Assembly (NCBI RefSeq): GCF_009193355.1
Contig: NZ_WBVT01000033.1
Coordinates: forward strand, 1-32,510
Direction: 5' to 3'
DNA from: Bifidobacterium leontopitheci
Lineage (GTDB): Bacteria; Actinomycetota; Actinomycetes; Actinomycetales; Bifidobacteriaceae
Length of the DNA: 32,510 nt
This document shows positions 7,945-15,863 of the stretch, one piece after another. Made by a program: the position numbers and the translations under genes. The stretch's first letter is position 1. Each line of letters starts with the position of its first letter. The notes below the pieces were generated by a model. That model did no database searches. It saw nothing but the letters and a program-made list of their open reading frames with translations, and had not been told where the DNA came from.

Positions 7945-9150
7945 TCAGCGCCAGCGGCGTGTGGAGACCGCTTCGGCGAGCTCGCGCAGCAGCTGTTCGG
8001 TGACGTCCCAGCTGAGGCACTTGTCGGTGATGGACTTGCCGTAGACCAGCTGGTCGAGCGGGGCGGCAGGCTGGTTGCCGCCTTCGATGAAGCTTTCCAT
8101 CATGATGCCGGTGATGCCCTCCTCGCCGTCGGCGATACGGCGGGCGATGTCGCGCACGACCTCGGCCTGGCGGTGCTCGTCCTTGCCGGAGTTGCCGTGC
8201 GAGCAGTCGATGATGAGCCCGTGCGCGGCGGCGGATTCGGCGGGCATCATGCGGCGCACGTCGGCCATGGCGCGGCGCACGGATTCGGCGTCGTAGTTGG
8301 GGCCGTGGATGGAGCCGCGCAGCACCACATGGCAGTCGGGGTTGCCGAGCGTCTCGACCGCGCAGGCCCGGCCCATGTGGTCGATGCCGAAGAACGTGTG
8401 CTGCTGGGCGGAGGCGTAGCAGCCGTTGACCGCCGCCTTGACCGAACCGTCGGTCGCGTTCTTGAAGCCGATCGGCATGGACATGCCGCTGGCGAGCTGA
8501 CGGTGGACCTGGCTTTCGGTGTTGCGCGCGCCGATCGCGCCCCAGCTGACCGCGTCGGAGATGAACTGCGGGCTGGTCGGCTCCAGGAACTCGGTGGCGG
8601 CGGCGAGCCCCTCCCCCAGCACGCCGAGCAGCGTCTTGCGGGCGAGCAGCAGGCCCTTGCGGATGTTGTGGGACCCGTCGATGTCGGGGTCGTTGATCAG
8701 GCCCTTCCAGCCGACGGTCGTGCGCGGCTTCTCGAAGTACACGCGCATGACGATGAGCAGCTCGCCCTCGGTCTCCTTCATGACCTTGGCGAGCCGGTGC
8801 GCGTAGTCGAGCGCGGCCGCCGGATCGTGCACGGAGCAGGGGCCGACGATGACCAGCAGACGGTCGTCCTGCCCGTACAGGCAGGCGCGGATCTCGTCGC
8901 GCGAGTAGGCGACGATCTCCTGCGCGGCCTTGTCGAGCGGCAGTTCGGCGAGCACCTGGGCGGGGGTCGGCAGCGGCTCCAGCTCGAGCACGCGACGGTT
9001 GATGATGCGGCTGACGCCCACCTGATCCTCCCAGCGCGGCACGTCGGTGGCGATCAGCGGGTTCTTGCCCTCGTCCATGGCCTGCCGGATGGCCCGCAGG
9101 TCCTCAGGGGTGTTGAGTGGCTGCGGTCTCATGTTCTCCTGCTGCTGCAT
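7945..9150 (-). CDS. aroG: Class I 3-deoxy-7-phosphoheptulonate (DAHP) synthase, copy 1
   Basis: DAHP synthase condenses phosphoenolpyruvate and erythrose 4-phosphate, the first step of the shikimate pathway. Family motifs are clear: IVGPCSVHDP near residue 94, KPRTTVGWKGLINDP (PEP/E4P binding), GARNTESQVHRQLASG, metal-site DCSHGN and GIMMESF. The 401-residue protein has about 50 more N-terminal residues than E. coli AroG-type enzymes before the first conserved block. The start is the ATG at 9150 with AAGGAG 10 nt upstream; an internal Met at residue 7 is also possible. It lies 96 bp downstream of a paralogue, so the two form a tandem pair, probably with different feedback regulation. Confidence 0.95.
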   Translation of the reverse strand: MQQQENMRPQPLNTPEDLRAIRQAMDEGKNPLIATDVPRWEDQVGVSRIINRRVLELEPLPTPAQVLAELPLDKAAQEIVAYSRDEIRACLYGQDDRLLVIVGPCSVHDPAAALDYAHRLAKVMKETEGELLIVMRVYFEKPRTTVGWKGLINDPDIDGSHNIRKGLLLARKTLLGVLGEGLAAATEFLEPTSPQFISDAVSWGAIGARNTESQVHRQLASGMSMPIGFKNATDGSVKAAVNGCYASAQQHTFFGIDHMGRACAVETLGNPDCHVVLRGSIHGPNYDAESVRRAMADVRRMMPAESAAAHGLIIDCSHGNSGKDEHRQAEVVRDIARRIADGEEGITGIMMESFIEGGNQPAAPLDQLVYGKSITDKCLSWDVTEQLLRELAEAVSTRRWR

Positions 9151-9246
9151 GCTGTCGTCTCTCCTTGGGTCAATGTCTTCCCCAAGGATAGCCTACCGGC
9201 TCGCGATTCGTCTGCCGCGCCGCATCGTGAGCCGGATCAGGCCGGG

Positions 9247-10377
9247 TTACAGCGCCCTGCGGGCGGTGACCGCGTCGGCGAGCGTGTGCAGCAGCTCCTC
9301 GGTGCGCTCCCATGGCACGCACGAGTCGGTGACCGACTGGCCGTAGACCAGCTGGTCGAGCGGAGCCGGCTTCTGGTGGCCACCCTTGAGGAAGCTTTCC
9401 ATCATGATGCCGAGGATGCCGGCCTCGCCTTGTGCCACGCGGGAGGCGATGTTCTCCACGACCTCGGCTTCCACGCGCTCGTCCTTGCCGCAGTTGCCGT
9501 GCGCCGCGTCGATGATCAGGCCATGCTCGCTGGGGCCGGTCGCCTTGGACGCACGCAGGGCAGCGAGCGCGGCGGCCACGGATTCGGCGTCGTAGTTCGG
9601 GCCGGTGTTCGACCCGCGCAGGATGAGATGGCAATCGGGATTGCCTTTCGTCTCGGCGGAGATCACGCGGCCGTCCAGGTTGATCGACAGGAAGTGATGC
9701 TCGAAGCCGGCGGCGAAGCACGAGTCGGCGGCCGGTTTGATGGAGCCGTCGGTCGCGTTCTTGAAGCCGATCGGCATCGACATGCCGCTCGCCAGTTCGC
9801 GGTGCACCTGGCTTTCGGTGTTGCGCGCGCCGATCGCGCCCCAGCTGATGAGGTCGCAGATGTACTGCGGGGTGATCGGGTCGAGCCATTCGGTCGCGGT
9901 CGGCAGACCCAGCCCCAGCACGTCGGTGAGCACCTTGCGCGCCAGCCACATGCCCTTGCGGATGTCGAAGCGGCCGTCGAGGTCGGGGTCGTTGATCAGG
10001 CCCTTCCAGCCGATCGTCGTGCGCGGCTTCTCGAAGTACACGCGCATCACGATGAGCAGACGGTCGTCCAGTTCACGGGCGACCTTCGCGAGCCGCTGCG
10101 CATACTCGTGGGCCGCTTTCGGATCGTGGATCGAGCACGGGCCGACGATGGCGAGCAGACGGTCGTCCTCGCCGTGCAGGATGTCGCGGATCTCCTGACG
10201 CGAGCGCAGCACCAGGTCGCTCATCTCATCGGTCAGCGGCAGCTCCTTGAGAAAATAGCGGGGCGCCGGAATCGGGTCGAGCTGGCGGATGTTGACATCC
10301 ACCGTCTCGGGAAAGACGGCGTTCCTGCTCAACTGCCGTTCGTCCTCGGAACTGTCCGGACCGCGAAGACCTGCCAT
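9247..10377 (-). CDS. aroF: Class I 3-deoxy-7-phosphoheptulonate (DAHP) synthase, copy 2
   Basis: This is the second shikimate-entry enzyme, 376 residues from the ATG at 10377. It carries the same motifs as its neighbour: IVGPCSIHDP, KPRTTIGWKGLINDP, GARNTESQVHRELASG, DAAHGNCGKDE and GIMMESF. The metal-site segment reads DAAHGN, where copy 1 has DCSHGN. The ATG is preceded by GAGGAGAGG on the minus strand. The frame stays open for about 90 codons upstream, but that part runs through palindromes and a terminator hairpin and shows no family similarity, so I exclude it. Regulation by the hairpin at 10443-10475 is possible. Confidence 0.95.
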   Translation of the reverse strand: MAGLRGPDSSEDERQLSRNAVFPETVDVNIRQLDPIPAPRYFLKELPLTDEMSDLVLRSRQEIRDILHGEDDRLLAIVGPCSIHDPKAAHEYAQRLAKVARELDDRLLIVMRVYFEKPRTTIGWKGLINDPDLDGRFDIRKGMWLARKVLTDVLGLGLPTATEWLDPITPQYICDLISWGAIGARNTESQVHRELASGMSMPIGFKNATDGSIKPAADSCFAAGFEHHFLSINLDGRVISAETKGNPDCHLILRGSNTGPNYDAESVAAALAALRASKATGPSEHGLIIDAAHGNCGKDERVEAEVVENIASRVAQGEAGILGIMMESFLKGGHQKPAPLDQLVYGQSVTDSCVPWERTEELLHTLADAVTARRAL

Positions 10378-10442
10378 CGTGTCCCTCTCCTCTCGTTGCT
10401 TGCATATACCGAACACACCATAGTAGACGGTGGCCTGATATG

Positions 10443-10475
10443 AAAAAACGCCCGTCCACCATGTGTGAACGGGCG
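10443..10475 (-). terminator. Intrinsic terminator or attenuator upstream of the DAHP synthase pair
   Basis: On the minus strand an 11-bp stem (10465-10475 with 10449-10459, one G-U pair) with a 5-nt loop is followed directly by six Ts (10443-10448). This is a textbook intrinsic terminator lying 65 nt before the DAHP synthase start and over 400 bp after the pepC stop. That position favours attenuation of the aro genes over simple termination of pepC. Confidence 0.65.
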
Positions 10476-10530
10476 TCGGGGTTTTGCCTGCGGCCGGAGG
10501 GACGCTGCATGCGGACCGCGAGGCACAGTC

Positions 10531-10702
10531 CGTCACTGTGCTCGGGCGAGCAGAGTGACGCGCGGAAGTCACTCCCCGTGCTGCAACGGTTTCGCCGATA
10601 ACGGCACCGTGCTCGCCCGAGCAGAGTGACGCAACCCGCGCAACCATTGCAATTCAGGGGATTTACCAATGACGTCACTGTGCTCGGGCGAGCAGAGTGA
10701 CG
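10531..10702. repeat. Three 30-bp palindromic repeats with 41-bp unique spacers (71-bp period)
   Basis: Copies lie at 10531-10560, 10602-10631 and 10673-10702, so starts are exactly 71 bp apart. Copies 1 and 3 are identical; copy 2 differs at four positions. The unit is nearly palindromic: CGTCACT, 2 nt, GCTCG, 2 nt, CGAGC, 2 nt, AGTGACG. The two 41-bp spacers are unrelated to each other. A CRISPR array is unlikely: only three copies, one degenerate, long spacers and no cas genes. An operator array or mobile palindromic element is more likely. Confidence 0.75.
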
Positions 10703-10765
10703 GGGAGGGTCTCATGCAAGCGGGCCGGTCGCAGGCGAGCGCTCTCCGAGCCCTGCAATTACGGA

Positions 10766-10882
10766 CTCGCCTGACGGCGAGGCTCAATGCTGCCTTCGGC
10801 GTACCGGACGGCCTCACGGCCGTCCGCCAGGCCTACGGGAAGCCCACCGGGCTTCCCGCTTGACGGCCTGTCGCCTCAGGCG
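10766..10882. repeat. Chain of short perfect hairpins
   Basis: Successive perfect stem-loops with 3-4 nt loops occur at 10766-10781 (6-bp stem), 10806-10825 (8-bp stem), 10836-10858 (10-bp stem) and 10872-10882 (4-bp stem), followed by the 15-bp hairpin at pepC's stop. The sequences differ, so this is not a tandem repeat. Serial terminators, or mRNA 3'-end protection of pepC, are possible. Confidence 0.55.
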
Positions 10883-10915
10883 CACTGGCGTGATGAAGAC
10901 ATCACGCCAGTGCGC
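10880..10915 (-). terminator. 15-bp perfect hairpin overlapping the pepC stop codon
   Basis: GCGCACTGGCGTGAT (10880-10894) is exactly complementary to 10901-10915, with a 6-nt loop. One arm encodes the last residues and stop codon of PepC. There is no T tract, so it may stabilise the mRNA end or stop transcription only inefficiently. Confidence 0.55.
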
Positions 10916-12266
10916 CCATCGGATCCCATGCGGGGAGCATGATGGCGGGCTCGTCGAGGGCGGCCTGGTACTCGGCCGGGAGCATCGCCTTCGGGACGGC
11001 GACCTCGTACACGTACTCGGTGAACCAGTCGTCGCTCATCGTGAAGTAGCCCTTGTCGGCGATCTTGTCGCCCCAGGAGTTCTCCACGCGCCAGCGGCGG
11101 GTCGTGGTGCCGTCGTCGGCGACGTCGACGCCGACGAACGCCATCGCGTGGTTCATCGCGGAGTCGCAGAAGCGCACGCGCTGCTCCTTGTCCATGTCGA
11201 AGTCCACGCCGTAGATGCTGCCGTACTCGAACAGGTCGGTCGCCCACGCGCCGCGCTCACGGTCCATGAACGGGCCGCAGTCGGCGCCGAACCACACCGG
11301 GATGCCCTTCTCGGACAGGATCGCGCGCACGCAGTCCTTCATGAACTGGTTCGGCACGTTGAGGTACTCGGTCGGCGTGCCGCCGGCCACGTTGCCCAGG
11401 TGCTCGATGCCGATCTTCTTGCCCTTCGGGTGCTCCTGACGCGGGTCGTCCACGAGGCACACGTAGTCCTCAAGGTCAGCGGTGCCCACGTACTTCTTCC
11501 AGAACTCGACCGGCGTGATCTCGCCGTCGCGGTGGAACATGCCCTCGGAGTCGGTCCACTCCCAGTCGAAGCTCTTCGGCGGCTCGCCGAGGTGGATCGT
11601 CAGGATGCGGTGGCCGGCGGCGACGCCATCGGCGATCACCGTGTCGATGGAGGACTGGTCGGCGTACATGTGCGCGACGGCGGTGTGCAGCATGTGGCGC
11701 AGCTGCGTGTTCATCGCGCCGGTGTTCTTCGAGGATTCGGTCTCCGGGAACAGGTCCTTCGGGACGGCGCCGTACTTCTTGTACACGTTGAGCGCCATCG
11801 TCCACTGGCCGCCGTCGCCCATCACGTCGTCGAGCAGGTGCTTGATGAGGCGGGAGTCGGACGGCTCGCCGGCGCGCACCAGCGCGGCCACGTCCTGCAG
11901 GAAGTAGTTGATGCGCTCGAGCTTGTCGTAGTACATCGCGTAGTTCTGGGAGAACTCGAACTCCTTGAGGCCGAGGTTCTTCTTGGCGACGAAGCGGGCC
12001 ACGTTCAGCGAGCTGAACAGCCAGCAGCGGCCGGAACGATCCTGGTGGGTGACCTCGCCGTTGTCGACGGTGACGGAGAAGCGGCGCTGCAGCAGGCGCG
12101 AACGGTCGTAGTTGAGCGCGGCCTTGTCGATGCCCGCCGCGGTGACGGCGTTCATGGCAAGACGGTTGGAAGCCTTGGCGTCGAACTGCTCGACCAGGGA
12201 GCTCAGCTGCTCGCCGGACAGAGGCTTGATTGCGGTGTTCTCAGACGCTGACGTGTTGTCGGTCAT
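10902..12266 (-). CDS. pepC: Aminopeptidase C (bleomycin hydrolase family, peptidase C1B)
   Basis: This is a cytoplasmic thiol aminopeptidase that trims peptides and typically forms a hexameric ring. The catalytic Cys is in SGRCWLFSSLN near residue 70, the His in the MNHAMAFVGVD segment and the Asn in VENSWG. The 454-residue length is normal for PepC. The ATG at 12266 is chosen because AAAGGAG lies just upstream; a longer frame to 12344 has no ribosome binding site. It stands alone, with hairpins on both sides. Confidence 0.96.
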   Translation of the reverse strand: MTDNTSASENTAIKPLSGEQLSSLVEQFDAKASNRLAMNAVTAAGIDKAALNYDRSRLLQRRFSVTVDNGEVTHQDRSGRCWLFSSLNVARFVAKKNLGLKEFEFSQNYAMYYDKLERINYFLQDVAALVRAGEPSDSRLIKHLLDDVMGDGGQWTMALNVYKKYGAVPKDLFPETESSKNTGAMNTQLRHMLHTAVAHMYADQSSIDTVIADGVAAGHRILTIHLGEPPKSFDWEWTDSEGMFHRDGEITPVEFWKKYVGTADLEDYVCLVDDPRQEHPKGKKIGIEHLGNVAGGTPTEYLNVPNQFMKDCVRAILSEKGIPVWFGADCGPFMDRERGAWATDLFEYGSIYGVDFDMDKEQRVRFCDSAMNHAMAFVGVDVADDGTTTRRWRVENSWGDKIADKGYFTMSDDWFTEYVYEVAVPKAMLPAEYQAALDEPAIMLPAWDPMGALA

Positions 12267-12315
12267 TCTGCTCCTTTGACATGAGACGGCCGTTGTGCGG
12301 CCGTGACAAACGACG

Positions 12316-12353
12316 CATGGCACCCGTCGGATGACGGATGCCATGTGGTTTTT
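12316..12353. terminator. Hairpin with T tract between the DivIVA-like gene and pepC
   Basis: A 13-bp stem with one mismatch (12316-12328 with 12333-12345, loop GGAT) is followed by TTTTT at 12349-12353 on the plus strand. Both flanking genes are on the minus strand, so it most likely separates the DivIVA-like gene from pepC. The better T tract faces the plus direction, so efficiency on the minus strand is uncertain. Confidence 0.5.
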
Positions 12354-12424
12354 CCGTAAAGCAGTGTACCGGGGGTTATGGATTGCCTACGATACGGCCG
12401 TTTTGTGCAACGTCCGGGAGCGGC

Positions 12425-13915
12425 TCAGGCGCGCGGTGCGGGCACTGCGACGGTCGGCGCGGCCTCGCCCGCGGCCGTGCCCTGCGTGGGCAGCGCCTTG
12501 GTGGCCTGCTCGCCGCCGTCGGCGGTCTCATGCGTCTGCGGTTCGGCCGGCTCGTCGGTCTCCTCGGCGTCGTGCGAGCCGGAACCGGCGTGCGGTTCCT
12601 CCTCGGCCACGGCGTTGTTCACCGGCACGTCCGGCGCCTCGTGGTGCTGGGGCGCGGCCTCCTGCGGCTCCATGAACGCGAATCCGCTGAACGCCTTCGT
12701 GAACATGGAACGCAGCTCGGAGACGCGCTGCGTGATGGCGGCCTCGCGCGACTGCAGTTCGGCGATGCGGCCCTGCAGGTCGTCGAGCTCGTCCTGCGCG
12801 GCCTTGCGGCGGTCCTCGATCTGAGCCGCCGCCTCCTCGCCGGCCTTCTTGAGGATCTGCGCGGCCTGCTCGTCGGCGTCCTTGCGCTTGCTCGCGGCGT
12901 ACGTGTCGGCGTCCTCGCGGATGACCTTCGCGCGGCCGATCAGCTCGTCGGACTCCTTCTTGGCGGCCACGCGGCGCTCCTCGAGGTTGTCGAGCAGCTC
13001 GGCGACCTTCTTGGTGGCCTCGTCCTGCTGGGCGGCGATGTCGTTGCGGATCTGCTCGACCTCGGCGTTGACCTGAGCCATGGTCTTGGTGCGGCTCACC
13101 TCGGCGTCATCGCTGATCTCCTGCGCCTTCGCCTTGGCGGCGTCGATGATCTCGCTGGCCTTGCGCTGGGCGTCGGCCATCATCTTGGAGACCTGCTCGC
13201 GCACGTCGGACAGCTTCTTGTTCGCTTCGGCGAGCGCGGCCTGGATCTGGTCGTTGGACTCGGACTTGAGCTTGGTGATCTCCTCGTTCGCCGACTTGCG
13301 CTGGGCCGCGATCTGGGCGGCGGCCTGCGCCTGCTGCTGCGCGAGCTCGCGCTCCTGCTTGGAGCGTTCGGAGGCGAGGCGCTTGTCGTGCTCCTCGCGC
13401 GAGTTGGTCAGCTCGAGGTCGACGGACTGGCGCTGCTCGGTGACGATCTTCGCCGTCTCGGCGCGCAGCTGGGCGGCGTCCTGCTGGGCGTTCGTGGTGA
13501 TGGTCTGCGCCTGCGTGGTGGCGTTGCCCATGACGGAGCGAGCCTTGGCGTTCGCGTCGTCGACGATGTGCTGGGCGTCCAGCTTCGCGTTGTTGATGAG
13601 CGTGGCGGCCTGCGCCTGCGCGGACGCCTTGACCGAGGCGGCGTCCTGCTTGGCGCGTTCCAGCAGCTCGGTGCTGGTCTGCTCGGCGGAGGCGAGCATC
13701 TGCTGGGCGTTGGCGCCCAGGGACGCGAACGTGTTGCCCTTGGAGGACTGACGGTTCCGCTCCTCCTGCAGCTTCGCCTGCAGCTGGAGCAGACGGTCGC
13801 CGTCCTGCTTGATCTGCGCGCGCATCGCGGCGAGCGTCTGCTGCGCCGAGGCAAACGCCCTATCGACCTGCTCTTTATCGTATCCACGAATCACAATCGG
13901 GAACTGGTCCGCCAT
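12425..13915 (-). CDS. DivIVA-domain coiled-coil protein
   Basis: The protein is 496 residues. The N-terminus (FPIVIRGYDKEQVDRAF) resembles the membrane-binding DivIVA/Wag31 start. Residues of about 30-420 are an almost unbroken coiled coil rich in Ala, Gln, Glu and Lys, and the tail from about 425 is Pro/Ala/Glu-rich and probably disordered. DivIVA-type proteins of actinobacteria mark curved membranes and organise polar growth, so a cell-shape or pole role is inferred. It is much longer than Wag31 (about 260 residues) and may be a DivIVA-like paralogue or a filament-forming relative. ATG at 13915 with AAAGGAA upstream. Confidence 0.8.
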   Translation of the reverse strand: MADQFPIVIRGYDKEQVDRAFASAQQTLAAMRAQIKQDGDRLLQLQAKLQEERNRQSSKGNTFASLGANAQQMLASAEQTSTELLERAKQDAASVKASAQAQAATLINNAKLDAQHIVDDANAKARSVMGNATTQAQTITTNAQQDAAQLRAETAKIVTEQRQSVDLELTNSREEHDKRLASERSKQERELAQQQAQAAAQIAAQRKSANEEITKLKSESNDQIQAALAEANKKLSDVREQVSKMMADAQRKASEIIDAAKAKAQEISDDAEVSRTKTMAQVNAEVEQIRNDIAAQQDEATKKVAELLDNLEERRVAAKKESDELIGRAKVIREDADTYAASKRKDADEQAAQILKKAGEEAAAQIEDRRKAAQDELDDLQGRIAELQSREAAITQRVSELRSMFTKAFSGFAFMEPQEAAPQHHEAPDVPVNNAVAEEEPHAGSGSHDAEETDEPAEPQTHETADGGEQATKALPTQGTAAGEAAPTVAVPAPRA

Positions 13916-14127
13916 GTTCGGTTCCTTTCGCCGTTACACCTGCTCGTTAGCACAACCACACATGACTGTATCGCATCGTGGCGAGGGCACGCCGCAAACG
14001 TGACGAACCATACGCGAACATCACACATGCCAGTGTGTCATCAGTTGTATTTCAGGAAATTCACAGACAAAACCCACGCTTCACGGCTGCAAACCGGTCA
14101 AAACGCCGGCATCAGCCGGATATCGCG

Positions 14128-14814
14128 TCAGGCCAGCAGAATATCACTGGACGACGGCTGCATATAGTAGCGGACCGTCTCGCGCACGACGTCGCGTCCG
14201 GCGTGGATCTGCTGGTCGAGCGGCAGCCCATGACGGCGCATCGGATCGACGTCGCCCTCGCACACCAGCGGGAAGCTGACGAACCCGGCGAGCACGCGGC
14301 TCTGGTCGGACGCCCAGTTCAGCAGATGGTAGAACAGCGAATTGCACACGAACGTGCCCGCGTCGGAGCTGAGCGTTGCGGGGATGCCGTCATGGGCGAA
14401 GTCGTTGATGATCGCGCGCAGCGGCAGGCGCGTCCAGTAGGCGGCCGGTCCGTCGGGGATGATCGGCGTGGACCTGGGCAGCGCGTTGTCGACGTCCGGC
14501 CGGGCCGCATCCATGAGGTTCGTGGCGCAGCGTTCCATCGCGATGCCGCGGGCGGCGTGCTTCAATCCAGTGGCGATGACGATGTTCGGCCGGACCGCCT
14601 CGATGGTCCGCTTCAGCGTGGGCCAAGCGTTGGCGAAGCTGACCGGCAGCGCCACCGTGGTGATGGACAGGCTGACGTCGTTCAGCGCGTCGGCCGAGTC
14701 CGCGGGCGCGCCGATGCCCTGCTCGGCGAGCGCCCGGGGCACTTCGGCCGCCGGGTTGACGTCGACGCCGTCATAATGGTCGAATCCGCTGATCACCACG
14801 TTGAGCCGCTGCAT
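14128..14814 (-). CDS. pcp: Pyroglutamyl-peptidase I (pyrrolidone-carboxylate peptidase)
   Basis: This cytoplasmic cysteine peptidase removes N-terminal pyroglutamate from peptides. The N-terminus VISGFDHYDGVDVNPAAEV matches the family's TGFxPFxGxxxNPS block, although the usual PFG is HYDG here. The nucleophile Cys is in GTFVCNSLFYHLL, and a late segment FVSFPLVCEGD stands where the family has the FIHVP-type stretch; the usual catalytic His of that segment (IHVP) is replaced by Ser-Phe. This raises doubt about normal peptidase activity. At 228 residues the length is normal. The ATG at 14814 has no clear ribosome binding site. Confidence 0.82.
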   Translation of the reverse strand: MQRLNVVISGFDHYDGVDVNPAAEVPRALAEQGIGAPADSADALNDVSLSITTVALPVSFANAWPTLKRTIEAVRPNIVIATGLKHAARGIAMERCATNLMDAARPDVDNALPRSTPIIPDGPAAYWTRLPLRAIINDFAHDGIPATLSSDAGTFVCNSLFYHLLNWASDQSRVLAGFVSFPLVCEGDVDPMRRHGLPLDQQIHAGRDVVRETVRYYMQPSSSDILLA

Positions 14815-14885
14815 GATGCCCAGTGTACCTACGCGGCGGTACCCCGGCGAGCGTCGGGACGGCAGGCCGGGGCTCCGACTCGGCG

Positions 14886-15758
14886 CTACTGTGCGGACGC
14901 GTCGCCGTCATCATCCCCGGCGGGCGCGGCGGCGAGCATGGCGTGCACGCGGGTGCGGGCGCGCTCCATGCGCACCGAGGTGGCGATGCGCTCGGCGTCG
15001 GGCAGGTCGTCGTGCGTGGTGATCTTGAGGTTCGTGCGCGAGCCGGCGACGATGGCGACCGGCGTGTCGGCCAGATAGTCGACGACGACGCGCGTGTCGT
15101 CGGTGGGATGGAAGTCGGGGTCGTCGGCGGCGAGCTCGTAGGCATGGCGGATCGTCTCGAACCGGAACGCCTGCGGCGTCTGCGCGCGGAACATGTTCGA
15201 ACGATCCGGCACCGAGCGAATCACCTTGCGGTCGCCCAGATCCTCGGTAAGCAACACGGTGTCGGTCGAAGCGAACGCGACGGTGGCGGCCTCGAACTCG
15301 TCGAGCGCGTCGATGCAGCCGTCAATCGACGACTGTTCGACGAACGGACGCACCGCGTCGTGGATGAGCAGCTTCGCACGGGGCGGGATGCCGGCGTCGG
15401 CGAGCGCGGCGAGCGCGGCCGACGTGCTGTCGGCCCGTTCGGCGCCGCCGTTGATGATCATGCGCACCTTCGGATAGCCGGCCTCGTCGACCAGCCGCTC
15501 GACCTCGCCGCGCACCCGCGGGTTGACGACGACGATGATGTCGGTGACGCGCGGGTTGGTCTCGAAGGCGTCAATGCTCCAGCACACGATCGGCTCGTCG
15601 TCAAGGCTGACCAGCTGTTTCGGGTTCTTCGGGTCGAAGCGAGTGCCGAAGCCCGCGGCCAGCACCACGGCGACGACGGGGACGGGCTGCCGCCCGCTCG
15701 GAGCCGGGCTCGCGGCGGCCGGCGCGGCGTTCGTTTCGTGTTCGTCTCTCATGCTCAT
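14886..15758 (-). CDS. ispD: 2-C-methyl-D-erythritol 4-phosphate cytidylyltransferase
   Basis: IspD transfers CMP from CTP to methylerythritol phosphate in the non-mevalonate isoprenoid pathway. The nucleotide-binding signature AAGFGTRF, followed by PKQ, lies near residue 40, and the segments IHDAVRPF, DTV, TPQAF and TDD of the family follow. There is an Ala/Pro-rich N-terminal extension of about 30 residues and a C-terminal extension. No start has a clear ribosome binding site. I prefer the ATG at 15758, where TACCGT lies 7 nt upstream and could be the -10 box of a leaderless transcript; an in-frame ATG at 15782 is the alternative. Confidence 0.92.
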   Translation of the reverse strand: MSMRDEHETNAAPAAASPAPSGRQPVPVVAVVLAAGFGTRFDPKNPKQLVSLDDEPIVCWSIDAFETNPRVTDIIVVVNPRVRGEVERLVDEAGYPKVRMIINGGAERADSTSAALAALADAGIPPRAKLLIHDAVRPFVEQSSIDGCIDALDEFEAATVAFASTDTVLLTEDLGDRKVIRSVPDRSNMFRAQTPQAFRFETIRHAYELAADDPDFHPTDDTRVVVDYLADTPVAIVAGSRTNLKITTHDDLPDAERIATSVRMERARTRVHAMLAAAPAGDDDGDASAQ

Positions 15759-15863
15759 AGGGAACACGGTAAGGCGTGCCATGAACGGATGTGACGCAGG
15801 TCACGCCGTTCTGCACGAAATGTTCGCCGAACGGCTGTGCGCCGCCGCCCGAGCCCCGGCCGG

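Larger units (their letters stand above)
10378..10901. other. 524-bp intergenic region rich in palindromes
   Basis: No credible gene was found between the DAHP synthase start and the pepC stop. The stretch holds the terminator-like hairpin (10443-10475), three palindromes at 71-bp spacing (10531-10702) and a run of short perfect hairpins (10766-10915). Open frames crossing it are by-products of high GC. Confidence 0.7.

Noticed and set aside
7327..10443. A plus-strand open frame of over 1,000 codons
   Set aside because: It lies antisense to mtnN and both DAHP synthase genes, is very rich in Val, Asp, Gly, Arg and His, and shows no family motif. It is a high-GC shadow.
10378..10647. N-terminal extension of the second DAHP synthase
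   Set aside because: The open frame runs through a terminator and palindromes; the ATG at 10377 has a good ribosome binding site and gives the normal length.
10531..10702. CRISPR array
   Set aside because: Only three repeats, one with four changes, 41-bp spacers, a repeat that is almost fully palindromic and no cas gene in the window.
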